Part shown: piece by piece, positions 41,624 to 52,859 of the stretch | How the letters are laid out: each line of letters starts with the position of its first letter | How positions within the stretch are numbered: the stretch's first letter is position 1 | Source: Ornithodoros turicata | Taxonomy: Eukaryota; Arthropoda; Arachnida; Ixodida; Argasidae | Assembly (NCBI RefSeq): GCF_037126465.1 | Contig: NC_088201.1 | Coordinates: forward strand, 225,190,016-225,254,015 | DNA length: 64,000 nt | Direction of reading: 5' to 3' | The notes under the pieces: generated by a model | Databases searched by the model: none | Told to the model about the DNA's origin: nothing | The model's input: only the letters and a program-made list of their open reading frames with translations | Translations under genes and position numbers: made by a program

Positions 41624-42503
41624 CAGGGTGTCCCAGAAAACGTGTCATTGAATTATAATAAGGAAAACTACGCCACTTAGAATCATGCGGTCAACAGCAT
41701 TTGTTCTTATTAGGTTTTTGCCACGTCCTAGTGTGAATGTCATGTACTCCAAGTTTAATTATGTAAATATTTGCTTACTGAACTCGGAAATTTGCCAAGT
41801 AAAGGTCATTTTTTTACCCCACCAATATGAAGAGCGTGCCGAATTCACTCAAATTCATGATAATTCACAGTGATATTCACGAGCTATCCCATCGGAAAAA
41901 ATAGCCGAATATCATGCTTTTCGGAGCACCGGATCATAGCGCGCGACGACTTTTTGAGCGCAATCGCTCGCAGTGCGACGAAAGGAGGTTCCGAAGCCAG
42001 CCCACAGAGTGATAGTAGAAAAAGTAACAGTTCCTAAAATTTGGAGAGGGAAAGCATTATTCCAGCGAAAGTCGGACGTGATAAGCCGTGCCTGTTTTAT
42101 CTCCTTCTGCAATGTCGGGGAGGGCTGGGTTTCAAACCTCCTTTCGTCGGACTGACAAAGATTGCGCTGAAAAATTCATCGTGCGCTATTCTGTGCGACC
42201 TCCGTAGAGCATGATGTTTGGGTATTTTTTCCGATAAGATAGCTCCTGAATATCCCTGTCAGTTATCATTAATTTGACTAAATTAGACACGCTCTTTACA
42301 TTGGTGGGGTAAAAAAGTGACCTTTACTAGGCAAATTTCCGACTTAAGCTCGCAAAAATTTACATAATTAAACTTACGTTACATGACATTCACATGAGGA
42401 GGTGGCAAAAACACAGTAAGAACAAATGCCATGGACCGCATGACTCTAGGTGGTGTAGTTTTTTTTTGTTATAATTCAATGACACGTTTTCTGGGACACC
42501 CTG
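41624..42503. mobile_element. Foldback MITE family (ACGTGTCATTGAAT ends), copy 2
   Basis: 880 bp, TA-flanked, with ends CAGGGTGTCCCAGAAAACG in inverted orientation. Closely similar to copy 1 along its length, so both are recent. Confidence 0.9.
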
Positions 42504-43359
42504 TATAGCAACACAAGTGATAGATATGTGATTGTTGATCGATAAGTAGCAGCGCCAAGCAATTGATTTTTTTTTACGGTTAATTACACCATTTCGTGTC
42601 CCTCACTGTTCTGACTGACAGGTTCGCGCTGAGGCAGAAAACAACCACACGAAACGGCTCGGAGTTTTAACATTCAAACGACCGACGTTAACCTGAATTA
42701 TAACGCAGACACACAAAAGGGAAGGGACTTTCATGAGCAAATTAGAACGGCGCAAGCGAGCTGGTGTACTGTAAAAAGAGGCGACATTACCTTGACGGGG
42801 GGGGGGGGGGGGAGATATATTTATTAGAACAAATGAAAAAAAAAAAAGGAAAGGTCAGTCAAACGGGACGCCGGGTTGCTATTGCACAAAGAAAACATGA
42901 AAATAAATAAGAGAAGAGAAAATAAATAAAAAGAAAAGAAAATAGTTAAGAAATAAAGGATAAATTAACAAACGGTAAAAGAAGGATGAGAGATATTAAA
43001 GACAAAGATGAAAAAAAGGTGGCTAACAAACGGTGAAAGGAGGATGAGGTGAATTACAGAAAAAAATTACTTTAAAAAAACAAGAAAGAAAAAAACGTGA
43101 GGTCGAAGAGACATTTCCTTCAGTTTGAGGAGCACACAATAAGGAGAGGACAACACAGGACTCAAAAGCAATAATTAACCATAGCATAAAAATCCGAGAT
43201 TGGGGAAGAAAAAACGACAACAGAGCGTCGACGACACCTCGTCTGCGTTGTCGTTTTTTGTCCCCGAGTGTCACGTTTTTAACTTATGCATCTGTACCAC
43301 CTGCTCACTTGCTACCTCTCTACCCCTCTCAGCAATGAAGGTTTGATGCAAAAGGTCCC
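42504..43359. other. Unassigned stretch with a G16 run
   Basis: A run of 16 G at 42797-42812, then about 250 bp that is strongly purine-rich on the plus strand (42830-43080). No gene. Confidence 0.5.
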
Positions 43360-43462
43360 AAGCAGCACAACATCTGGGCACAATATTGGCAATACCGGCT
43401 CAATATTTGTCCAATATCGGGCTCATATTGAGCCAATATGGGGCCAATATGTTGTGCTGCTT
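43360..43462. mobile_element. Tiny palindromic MITE, 103 bp
   Basis: Ends AAGCAGCACAACAT in inverted orientation; the inside is built of CAATATTGG, CCAATATCGG and GCCAATATGG repeats on both strands, so almost the whole unit can fold. Confidence 0.75.
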
Positions 43463-43655
43463 GAGGTAGAGTGAGAAGAAGCGAACAAGAGGGTGCGAAA
43501 AAAAAAAAAAGGTAGAGTGGAATATCGTTTTGTCTTCGGCAAGGCTGGCACCCGTAGCAGTCAAAGTAGTCAGAGTAAGTGAGAGCGTCGCAACGCACTT
43601 ATTTATTATATATATATATACTTACAAAATGGAGGTTCGAACGACCAGGATGTTG

Positions 43656-43789
43656 TATATAGATAGGGGAAAAAGACACCAGAGACTGAAGTAGGGAGTG
43701 GGGGAAAGTTATTAGTAATAACTATTAGTAATAACTTTCCCCCACTCCCTACTTCAGTCTCTGGTGTCTTTTTTCCCCTATATATATAC
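43656..43789. repeat. Near-perfect palindrome, arms about 65 bp
   Basis: The arms include GACACCAGAGACTGAAGTAG and its complement, meeting at TTATTAGTAATAACTATTAG-type sequence. It is bounded by TATA repeats. Only one or two mismatches are seen. Confidence 0.92.
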
Positions 43790-45044
43790 TTATATGTTTA
43801 TTATATGTAATTCTTGGGTAAGAGGTTGCTTTCAGGGGAAGCAGAGGCACGAACACTTGACAGGCAATGGATCAAAGGCAAGGGTTAACGGCGGATTAAC
43901 ATTTTTTTCTTCCCCATTTCGTTCTTTTTATTCGTGTTTAGTATGTCTCAAGAGAGCCTCGGATAACATTGTGCTGATTGTTTCGCGAATACGAGGCTCC
44001 CACCTCAGGCCTGCTCGAAGCAGAGTAAAACCACACCGGTGCTACACGGATGAGAGACCGACCTGCTAACATTAAGAGACCGAGAACCGAAAGCCGTGAC
44101 TGTCGTACGAGCTTTCGGTAGCTAAGCAGGTTGAAAGTTTCGGGCTGAATTTGTAAACTAAATTAGGCATTAATAAAGTGAAAGATAGAAAAACATATAA
44201 TGTATAAAGAAAATACGATAGAATAACTGAAATATAGAGTAAATCGATTAGAACACTACAGCAAGGAACTGGCGGTCTTCTTTGTTGAAGCAACGAAGCG
44301 TATTTGGTTAATGCGGAAAGTTGAGCGAGTTGGTACATACTCAAAACGATGCAGCGCAACAGCGAATACTTCCTTATCCTTGTTGTCCTCGTTGTTGCGC
44401 GGTATCGTTTTGAGACGCGTGTTTGCGTCTAATTCCCTGAACCGCCAATAAATTACGCGGGTTATTTAAAATTCTGGAAACTTTTTACTGTATGCAGGTG
44501 GCTACACAACTCGCGCCTTCTTAACATTGTTAGTAAATACCGAATGTGTTAAGACGACGTTAATTTGACGGCGAGGTAGTTATTGTACCGTACGTTTTTT
44601 AGTTTTCTTGTACATTCGTTTTTTTTTGTCAGGTGTGTATATTGAACGTGGTTTGTGTTTTGTCAAAACCTTTGTAAGAGAAACCGTTTGTGTTCTAGAA
44701 GAATGGAAGCGGGGGATGGGAAACAACTGTAACTCCTAATTCCTGGGAGAATTAAGCTGTGGTGAAATATGCTAACGGCACTCAGAAGGCGGTCTATGCT
44801 TCTTGGAGGCGTTCCCCCTGAGGGAAAACATGACGAAACATTATGCCATTCGTTTACCACCTGATAGCTATACCTTATTGGTGACCCGAAGAGTGGTCGC
44901 TTATGCGATGGGAGTCGCGTGATTTGGCCACAAGGAAAACTGATCAATTCGTCAACAGTATAAGCAGACGGAAACGTTTGAGGTTGAGATACGCGAAAAA
45001 AAAAATATTGTTATTAGAAAAAAAAAGTATTGTCAATAATAATT
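43790..45044. other. Unassigned stretch
   Basis: Open frames of about 95 codons on each strand (44359-44072, 44947-44663) carry no motif. No repeat recognised. Confidence 0.35.
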
Positions 45045-45556
45045 AAGGTTCTTCGTTTTCTGGTTTTATGATTCTTCAAATTCGGGGGGTAAAAATCGGG
45101 TGCTATTTACGCACGAGAATTCGGGGAGAAGTCGGGCACTATACGATCTGTGTTTGATATGTCATCGGAGGATTTTCGGGTGAAACAAAAGGCATATGAA
45201 ACAAGCCATTGCTGTGACACTTGGACGCGAAACAAGAAACTTTATATTTCCGATCGGAACTGGGGCAGTGAATGACCCGGTATTCAAACACTTGCCCGAG
45301 CTAAACAAAAGCTCGTCTTTCGCTCCTGCATAATTGGATTATAAAAGGGTTATAAAAGCAGGACAAATAGGTTGTCACAAATAGCTGTCTTTGCTGGTAT
45401 TTATATGATTCACTTTTCCGACGGTTTAGCTCGAATGACAAGTGGAAGGACCATAAGGATTTCGGGTATAGATACCGGGTTTTACCCGAATTCTTGAAAA
45501 CTTGTTCGGGGAGGAACTATCGTGAAAAATCGGGTTTAACCCGACAACAAAGAACC
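45045..45556. mobile_element. hAT-like MITE related to 13943-14294
   Basis: Ends AAGGTTCTTCGTTTTC and, inverted, CGGTTCTTTGTTGTCGGG. Internal CGGGGGGTAAAAATCGGG and CGGGTTTAACCCG motifs match those in the element at 13943. No clear target duplication, so it is older. Confidence 0.65.
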
Positions 45557-46039
45557 GCAAAGCGTGAACCGCATGGCATGAAAAACTGTCCGAAAACTGT
45601 CCGAATTGAAATCGGCACCGAACTTTTTTCTGTGCATCACCGCATGCTACCGAAATGCATCTCGAATTTCGGCCGAAGACTTCTGTCACTTTGGGGAACA
45701 TCGCCTTTCAACCATCCAGCTCAATGAGATAATTCCTGTATTCATCTTCATAGGGTAGAAGTCGCACACACGGCAACACTCGACCCCATTGCGACGTCAT
45801 CGTTGCTATGGTTCTCCTTCCGGCTGAATAGCCATTGGATGCTTCTACTTTTTCGGTTGGCGTCACTTCCCATTTCGGAGGAGAAATATGGCTTGGCCAG
45901 TAAATTTTGTCTTAAATGCGCATCATCTCAACGTCTGCACGAATGTGAAACAATGAACCAATGAAGACTAAAGGTGCATGCTGGCTATGTGAGCGAACGT
46001 AAATATAACACCGCCTTTACACACTTCCGGCAGTGATGT
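45557..46039. other. Unassigned stretch
   Basis: Nothing recognised. Confidence 0.35.
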
Positions 46040-46047
46040 GTCTACGG

Positions 46048-46745
46048 AAGACTTGTGGCGTAACGCGTTACTAGTAATTGCGTTACTTGCGATCAATTGC
46101 TTTTTTGTTCAGTAGTTTTTCGAGTGAATCACTTACTTTACTGTCAAAGTAATTTTTGGAGTAATCAATTACTTTTCTGAGTAATCGATTATATTCAGTA
46201 ATTGATTACTTTTCCACCGGGGATTAACTCATCTTTCAGATGTTCTGCCCCAAGTCAAGCCCCTGGTGTGGCCAGCCTTTGTTAGGCAGTTCTACTAAGC
46301 GGAGGTCATTGTAATAACGTTCTGAACTTTCAGGGTCTCTCTCTCTAGTCTCTTCCTACACCAGCGTGGTGGCAGTTCCTGAAGCTTTAGAAGTTTAGTG
46401 AGTCATGGGGAAGGTCCATGCAATGTTCTTCCACAATCGGGTCAACGTCTTAAATAAATACAGTAGATATATACGGTAGATACGGCGATAAATACGGTAG
46501 ACGTACAGATCTACTTGTCCTATGCGTGTTTGTTTTGCGTGTTATTTCAGCTGTTCCTCCCCCTGTTGAAGCTTTTTCTTTCTTTCTTTCTTTCTTTTCT
46601 GAGTAACGACCGGAGTAACGCGCTACTTTTCTACGCGTTACTCAATTACATTTTGTAATTGAGTAATTGGTAAAGGTAATCAATGGCATATTCCGTAAAA
46701 GTAACGGTAATTAATTACTTTTTTCGAGTAACGGGCACAAGTCTA
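46048..46745. mobile_element. hAT-like non-autonomous element, 698 bp
   Basis: Ends AAGACTTGTGGC and, inverted, TAGACTTGTGCC, flanked by a perfect 8-bp duplication GTCTACGG (46040-46047, 46746-46753). Subterminal repeats of GTAACGCGTTACT and TAATTGATTAC on both sides, like 23134-23897. A (TTTC)n tract lies inside. No transposase. Confidence 0.9.
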
Positions 46746-46753
46746 GTCTACGG

Positions 46754-47090
46754 TAAGGTGTTCCCTTTAGAGAAAAGTACGGTATAGCGGAAATGTAGCC
46801 GCATGGTATTTACGTTAGTTTTATTTGTTACTGGTAGCGAGATCGCGTTACTGTTCAAATTGATAGCGACGCTAGTACCGTGCCACCTTTTTGTGGAGGA
46901 TGGAGTAGCGGTATTCCGTTACAACGTTTTGGTAGCGGGTACGTTCGAGGCTATCCAAAGTTATCTTTCGCCCTTATCTACTGGGTGCCGCCATTTTCGG
47001 GACCCTGGATTAGGACCGGATTGGAATGGAGACGTAGAATCAGTTTAGTTCGTAAAAAAAATGGCTAGGAAGCAAGCGAGCTGGTGAGGA
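46754..47090. other. Unassigned stretch
   Basis: The last part (ATGGCTAGGAAGCAAGCGAG, 47061-47080) recurs at 31337-31356 ahead of the same palindromic element, so it may belong to that repeat. Confidence 0.4.
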
Positions 47091-48086
47091 TGATGCATGA
47101 TGTAAAACCCCGAGACTAGGGAACAGACTAGGGACTTGGGGGAACTGCGTCAGCAACCCATCCGTAATCTTCGGTCCGGCCTTGAACAGACTGCTCTTTC
47201 GCCCGAACTGACCCCTTTTTTGTCCACTTCTGGTTGTTTCTCTTCCCCCTGTTTGTGTATGCCGGGTGTTTCAGTTAAATTCCCGGGCTAAATACTTCGC
47301 GAACCGGTGCACCAATCGAATAACTTTCTTCTTTACAAGTATCTGTCCAATACCGCCTACAAGATGCGCACCGCGTTAATGAGCGGGAGGCGCTCATTAT
47401 TTAAATAAAAATTCAAACGAGTTTCGTGGAAAAAGCTCACTTCTAAAGCAGGGCGCAGTCGGCATTAAAATGGGTACTACCCCTTCTGGGACAGTCAGTA
47501 GATACCTTTTAGAGAAAAATCTGCTACCGAAGCGGGTCATTTGTTGCAGTAAGCGCAAAAGGACGCTCCTTCACCCCCATGTAAACCAATGAATTACGTC
47601 CTTACATCAATGAATTACACCACTGAATTACGTCCTTTTGCGCTTCACCGCGACCAGCCGCGACAAATATACGTAAACCGAAACTAATTAATTACTGCAA
47701 CAAATGACCTGCTCCCGTGGCAGATTTTTCTCTAAAAGGTGTCCACTGAAGGGCCCAAAAGGGGTAGTACCCACTTTAATGCCGACGGCGCCCTGCTTTA
47801 GAAGTTAGCTTTTTTCAGGAACCTCATTTGCATTTTTATTTAAATAATGAGCGCCTCCCGCTCATTCACGCGGTGCGCATCTTGTAGGCGGTATTGGACA
47901 GATACTTGTAAAAAAGAAAGTTATTCGATTGGTGCACCGGTTCGCGAATTATTCAGCCCGGGGATTTAACTGAAACACCCGGTATATTTCCTGTATGTGA
48001 AGTAAAATTTTCAGCTGTGTTTGAGACTTCGTGTTTGTGTCTGTCCCTTCGTGTTCCCTAGTCTCGGGGTTTTACATCATGCATCA
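47091..48086. mobile_element. TIR element (GACTAGGGAACA ends) with nested foldback
   Basis: Outer ends GCATGATGTAAAACCCCGAG and their complement at 48056-48086. The same family as 31438-31704 but split by the element at 47261-47982. Confidence 0.75.
47261..47982. mobile_element. Foldback element, 722 bp (CCGGGTGTTTCAGTTAAAT ends)
   Basis: The arms run about 330 bp each, sharing CGCGAACCGGTGCACCAAT, TTGTAGGCGGTATTGGACAG and GAGCGGGAGGCGCTCATTA. The loop is near 47585-47640 with repeated GAATTACGTCCTT. Confidence 0.85.
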
Positions 48087-48603
48087 GTTTACTTATTTAT
48101 TTATTTATAATGCCCTCAGAGCCAAGAGGCATTGAAGAGAGGATGGGATGGGCGGTCATAACATTACAATTTACAATAGCATTTCCAAACGACGCATAAA
48201 ACTAACACAAAGAAGAAAAGGGAGAGGAGGAGACAGCCTTCACAAAGTGCATAAACACAGAGAGCGTATGTGGATCAGCGCATGTCATGATATGGCGTCA
48301 CTGAAGGCGGGCAGGGGCAGGCTGTCGATGTTCGCAATGTCGCGTGGAAGCTCGTTCCATTCTGAAGCGGTACGCATAAAGAAAAAGTAAAAAGAAAAGA
48401 AAGAAGAAAAAGGAAACGGTTTGGTCTTACCAGTTTTTACATAGACTTTCCGAAAATGATCAATACGGTGAGAGAGGTAGGCAGGGGATGAGAGGTATGA
48501 CGCGATAACGGGGTCTTCATGGTAGTATATCTTGAAAATGAGGCAGAGACGGGCAGCTTTGCGGCGATTAGAGAGGAGTGGTAGGTTTAAATAGACTTTC
48601 ATT
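48087..48603 (-). pseudogene. L2/CR1-like LINE 3' end
   Basis: The minus-strand reading has SNRRKAARLCLIFKIYYHED, LSHRIDHFRKVYVKTG, FFMRTASEWNELPRDIANID, the C-terminal ORF2 pattern (RR, RLxLxYKI, EWNxLP). It is followed by about 200 bp of 3' UTR ending in TAAATAAATAAA-like repeats (plus strand TTTATTTATTTA, 48090-48108). The element at 48086 abuts the tail. Confidence 0.8.
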
Positions 48604-48604
48604 T

Positions 48605-48785
48605 GTACATGAGAGAACAGATGATCTGAGGCTGCAACAACATACAAAGGACAAATACATACAAAAGCCTCAAATTGCCCTAGAAATTAACGTTAATTTC
48701 TTAGGCAATTTGAGGCTTTGTATGTATTTGTCGTTTCTATCTTGTTCCAGCCTCAGAACATCAGATCTCTCATGTTCAACAGTTG
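48605..48785. repeat. Long hairpin, arms about 85 bp
   Basis: CATACAAAGGACAAATACAT and GCCTCAAATTGCC on the left match their complements on the right, meeting at GAAATTAACGTTAATTTC. The outer arms contain GATCTGAGGCTG / CAGCCTCAGAACATC, shared with the hairpin at 49005-49096. Confidence 0.85.
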
Positions 48786-48919
48786 CCACTTGCGTCGATC
48801 CCGTCGTATGATTGTGTGTATGAGTGAGAAAAATGTAAGAGTGAAAGGGGGATGAGTGGGAGAGAGTGGCTGATTTGTCCCTTACGATGACGCGCCCTCG
48901 GAAGTCGCTGGAGAGGTGT

Positions 48920-48992
48920 GTTAGCTAAGCTCATTTGGTAGAGCCCTGGACCGGTAATCCAGCAGATGGGGGTTCGAGTCCTACAGCTGGCT
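48920..48992 (+). tRNA. tRNA-Thr(GGT)-like sequence, probable SINE head or pseudogene
   Basis: 73 nt that folds as a cloverleaf: acceptor GTTAGCT/AGCTGGC (two wobbles), D stem GCTC/GAGC, anticodon stem CTGGA/TCCAG with loop CCGGTAA (anticodon GGT), T stem with one mismatch and TTCGAGT loop. Position 33 is C instead of the invariant U, so it is unlikely to be a working tRNA. The flanks repeat at the second module. Confidence 0.55.
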
Positions 48993-49004
48993 AACCTTTT
49001 CAGT

Positions 49005-49096
49005 GTTGTACGAGAGAGAAACTGATGTTCTGAGGCTGAAACAACATACATGTATGTTGTTTCAGCCTCAGAACATCAGTTTCTCTCTTGTTCAAC
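49005..49096. repeat. Perfect-centre palindrome, arms 46 bp
   Basis: GAGAGAAACTGATGTTCTGA and its complement, with no loop (ACATACATGTATGT at the centre). It joins two tRNA-Thr-like modules. Confidence 0.92.
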
Positions 49097-49310
49097 AGCT
49101 GCCGCTTGCGTCGATTTCCGTCGTATGAATGTGTGTATGAGTGAGCAAAAAATGTAAGAGTGAAAGGAGGGTGAGTGAGAGTGAGTGGCTGGTTTGTCCT
49201 CCCTTCAAATGACGCACCCCGAAAGTCGCTGGAGAGGCGTGTTAGCCCTGGACCGGTAATCCAGAAGATGTGGGTTCGATCCCTACAGCTGGCTAACCTT
49301 TTCAGTGACT
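49087..49310 (+). repeat. Second tRNA-Thr-like module, D arm deleted
   Basis: Direct repeat of about 48772-49006. The tRNA-like part (49241-49293) keeps the anticodon and T arms (CTGGACCGGTAATCCAG, GTGGGTTCGATCCCTAC) but lacks about 19 nt of the D arm. Its T stem pairs better than in the first module. Confidence 0.75.
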
Positions 49311-49815
49311 TTCATCTTTAACCTTTTCAGTGACTTCCGTCTTTCATCGTTACCTTTCATCTTTCATTTGAGTCACGCTGGATGTGCGGTTGTATAGTTA
49401 GAGTAAAACTGGCGGCTCGGTTCTGGATTGACTCAAGCATTTTCATGATTGAAATGGATATCCCTATAGCGGTCAAACAACGGAATGAATTTTGCCTGGA
49501 AGCAAAAGAACGAGATTACTTTCCATCATGAACGCTTTTATCGCCGCCATCTGGATGGAGCGAAGCATGTCGGGAAGACGGTGCACGGCGGAATCATTTC
49601 GCTGGCAGAACTGATTGGGAGGCAGAACGCCTTTTTGGTACAGACACGGCTGCCGATATGATTTCTTAATTACGAATCGCAAGTAGAGGGAATAAAAGAC
49701 GGGCAAAGACGTGTTTTCGTTTCTTTATCTTTTTTTGTGTGTGAGTAAAATTGAGTAATATACAACGCGATATTTTGCGCATGGGTCTCGTTTGTCTTGC
49801 GATTTTCTTGAAATA
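49311..49815. other. Unassigned stretch
   Basis: ttcagtgacttt and ctttcat repeats to about 49375 belong to the tail of the preceding module; otherwise nothing. Confidence 0.4.
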
Positions 49816-50408
49816 CAGGGTGAATTTAGCGAAGGTTACCATATTTTGATCGCATCGCAAAAATATAAGATGACGTTTCAGGCGCTACAAACTTTGCAGA
49901 TTGATGGTAGTTTACCCTCAAGTTTTATGTATATTTTTTCTTCAAATGCTGTCACTTTGTAGGAAAAAAGTCACAAGCAAAGCAAATTTCCATCGCATGC
50001 ATTTCCTATGGCTTATACTGCCTGCAAACCGCCATGTCTTCCTCTGTCTGCTTCACGTGCACCTCGAGATCCTGCACCTGGTCCATCTGGTTGTTGACTG
50101 TTCCATAAGTTTCGGTTTTGCTTCGTCTGCAGACGGAGCCATTTATACCTGGCAGTGTGATAGTGAAGCTGGCAAAGGAAAAACATGGCGGTTTGTGGGT
50201 GGCATAGGCCATAAGAAATGCATTGGGGTGAGAAATTGCTTCGATTTTAACTTTTTTTTCTTTCTACAAGGTGATAGCACTTGAAAAAAAAATATCGATA
50301 AAACCTCAGGCAAATAAGTAACAGTCTGCGAATATTGGAGCGCCAGAGACGTTATCTTGTATTCTTACGGCTCGATCGAAACGTGTAACCTTTGCTGAAT
50401 TCACCCTG
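49816..50408. mobile_element. TA-flanked foldback element, 593 bp
   Basis: Ends CAGGGTGAATTTAGCGAAGG and, inverted, CAGGGTGAATTCAGCAAAGG. The arms pair further inside (GCAAACCGCCATGT near 50023 with ACATGGCGGTTTGT near 50184). Confidence 0.85.
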
Positions 50409-50448
50409 TAAATAATAATGGTTGAATTAAAAACAATTAAAAACCGCC

Positions 50449-50868
50449 AGTGCTAGGTAGGACAAGGACAGAGGATAAAAGGACAAGGACCGGCACTGAA
50501 CTGCAACCAAGTGAAGTTTATTTTTCGAGCAAACCAGTGACACCCCTCTCCACCCTGCAAAAACCGACCAAAAGAGAGCGCTAAACACTAGAAACAAGTT
50601 CTTCCAAATCTGCTTGCCTACCTGTTGTTTCGTTCGTTGATAAATTCTTCTATTTTTTTGGTGAAATCAATGGATGCCATACCAACACAATTATCCCCTT
50701 CCTCTCGAATGTACCTAGCCTCCTGGTAAAGAAGCTTCCCACTTCCGTGCCCGTGAAAAATAATTCCGGGCCCGTGCCTGGGTTGCTCGAAAAATAAACT
50801 TCACTTGGTTGCAGTTCAGTGCCGGTCCTTGTCCTTTTATCCTCTGTCCTTGTCCTACCCAGCACATG
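50449..50868. repeat. Inverted repeat, arms about 88 bp
   Basis: GGACAAGGACAGAGGATAAA through TTATTTTTCGAGCAA at 50459-50535 is inverted at 50781-50866. Either a foldback element or two opposed SINE/LINE tails. Confidence 0.8.
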
Positions 50869-50979
50869 TTGCACGTGCCGCAGGGTAGGACTGCGGATCA
50901 TTTCGACAACTTGGGGTTCTTTTGACGTGCGCCGGAAATCTCTGACACACGGTGCTAGAAGCAATGTTTACCCACGACC

Positions 50980-51336
50980 TACTCTATACTACAGACCTGG
51001 ACAGCTGGCGATCCCCTATGGGAGAGACGGGTCACGGGTTAGTTACGTTAGTGACCGCTGCAAGCGCCACATAGCATTATTGGGGAGAGGGAATCACCCT
51101 TGCCACCGCCTTTAGTCTGCTACGCAGGGATACACAGGCTGTTGCTAAGCAAGCGCTATTATCTCTCTTATACTGCTTCGTCATTGTCAGCACAGCACAT
51201 CGCCGCGGTTTCGACAAGTCACGTGGTAACGAATAGTGCGAGCTAGCGCCAAATCTCATAGCCAAGCGGCGATTGCCAGAACTACTACCCCGGTGCTGGG
51301 AGCATTGCGGATATCCAGGTCTCTAGTATAGTAGTA
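50980..51336. mobile_element. TIR element, 357 bp
   Basis: Ends TACTCTATACTACAGACCTG and, inverted, TACTACTATACTAGAGACCT. A further inner pair (GGCGATCCCCTATG-like with CATAGCCAAGCGGCG) is weak. No ORF. Confidence 0.65.
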
Positions 51337-52000
51337 TGTCATTTGTTTACCTCCCTCCATTGTTGCCGTCCTCGACCCGGATCGAACCCCTCGATCTGGA
51401 GGTCACCAGAGCGTCGCCGTTTTTGCAAGGCCTACCAAGTCCGGCAAAACTTTTTTTTTTTTCACGTGAATATCGATACTACAGCGTACGTTAATAAGAA
51501 CACTCGCGTTGCTCTACCAACTAGTTTCCGAGTATATCTCAGGTACAATTAAGTCTACGACGCGCTCACTGCTACCACACCGCGCGTCGCATATTTGTAA
51601 GCATTGCAAGCTGGAATTTGGCAAGCGAACATGTTCGGGTTCCTACTGATAACACCCGATCTATTTTGTATTTAAATGGAACAAGAAAAAGAAAAATGCA
51701 ACATCAATCAGGCTCTAGGGTTCTTGGGTTTCGGTGTTTATCTTTGCCGAGGTATTACTAGATAGGGCAAAGATAAACTTGTGACAAAGAGAAGTTATCC
51801 CGTATTTAATTATGCGACAAGTCAATTCAACCTTGTACTGTACTGTGGTACTGTGGTACTGTAATGTGGTTTCGCGTTATTTTTACCGTGTTTCAAGAGG
51901 CGTCAAAAATTATAACCAGCTTAAACGAGAAGCCGGTTGTTCACGCTGACGTACCAGCAAAAATATAATAAATAAAGATATCATAACAGTTCCGACCCAA
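51337..52000. other. Unassigned stretch with a weak tRNA-like segment
   Basis: Near 51365-51430 the minus strand has a B-box-like GGTTCGATCC and a short hairpin, perhaps an old SINE head. Nothing else is seen. Confidence 0.35.
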
Positions 52001-52145
52001 GCAGCGCAATGTACTGAAAGTCAAGTGCAATAGGGGTGGACGGTATGTGTCTTATCGATGTTCCTTAGTTTCACGAGTCTGTTCAAGGCCTTCCACCTAC
52101 CCGTCCACCCCTATTGCACCCGACTTTCAGTGCATTGTGCCGCCT
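52001..52145. repeat. Palindrome, arms about 47 bp
   Basis: GTGCAATAGGGGTGGACGG and its complement CCGTCCACCCCTATTGCAC, extending to ACTGAAAGTC on the outside, around a 48-bp loop. Confidence 0.88.
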
Positions 52146-52486
52146 GGGGAAGCTCTAAGCCAGAAGTTGTTAACCATTGTGCGCCATCTTCACGACGCCA
52201 TCACTACGTCTCTTGATACGATGTCTCAGCCGATGTGTTGCATGGTTATTCCTTCGAAGAACATTTTGCAAAACTCCTTGGTTTGGAAAGGAATAGACAC
52301 ACTGCCACACTGTCAATGTTCACAGTTCAACATATCACACAACAGGAAGCCGAGTCATGAAATTACAGACTCGAAAGGTATCGCAGACAAGACATCAAGT
52401 GCAAAAGATATTTGCATTCTTTTCATCCATAGATATTTCAAACCAGTGGCAATGGAGTAGCGTCTCGGCGTTGCTATGGTAGCGCA
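52146..52486. other. Unassigned stretch
   Basis: Part of a 137-codon plus-strand open frame (52047-52460) that begins inside the palindrome; no motif, so not called as a gene. Confidence 0.4.
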
Positions 52487-52712
52487 GGTTGTCAGACGGT
52501 CAGCTATCGCCCGCTAAAGCTAGACGGGAAGGTGAGCCAGGTTCGAATCCCAGTGCCGATTGTGCTGTCTGGGAGTTTCCCGGGGTTTTCCTAAGAAGGG
52601 ACTTCAAGACAAATGTAGGCAGAGATCCCTGTGAAGTAGGCCTAGGACGCAGGATACGCCCCGTCCCCCATGCAAGCAACATGCCGCATGGCAGACTGGC
52701 GGACCGCTGAAT
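52487..52712 (+). mobile_element. tRNA-derived SINE, diverged
   Basis: B box GGTTCGAATCCC near 52540, then tgtgctgtctgggagtttcc, gacaaatgtaggcagagatcc, gtgaagtaggcctaggacgc, ccgtcccccatg. Same family as 63391-63685 but with more changes and a lost 3' end. Confidence 0.8.
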
Positions 52713-52859
52713 AATACAATGCCACGACAGAGAGAGGTTTGTTGGCAGCGGGGTAGAAGTGTTTCTACCACAAACTTGGACTTGTACCTTTGATAAACGG
52801 GTTCGTACCTTACTCATTTATACACTCTTACATACTGGATTAATACTGCCCAGTCCTTG

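Noticed and set aside
48920..48992. A functional tRNA-Thr gene
   Set aside because: C at position 33, a T-stem mismatch and a repeated module context point to a SINE head or pseudogene.
52047..52460. 137-codon plus-strand open frame
   Set aside because: It starts inside a palindrome and has no recognisable domain.
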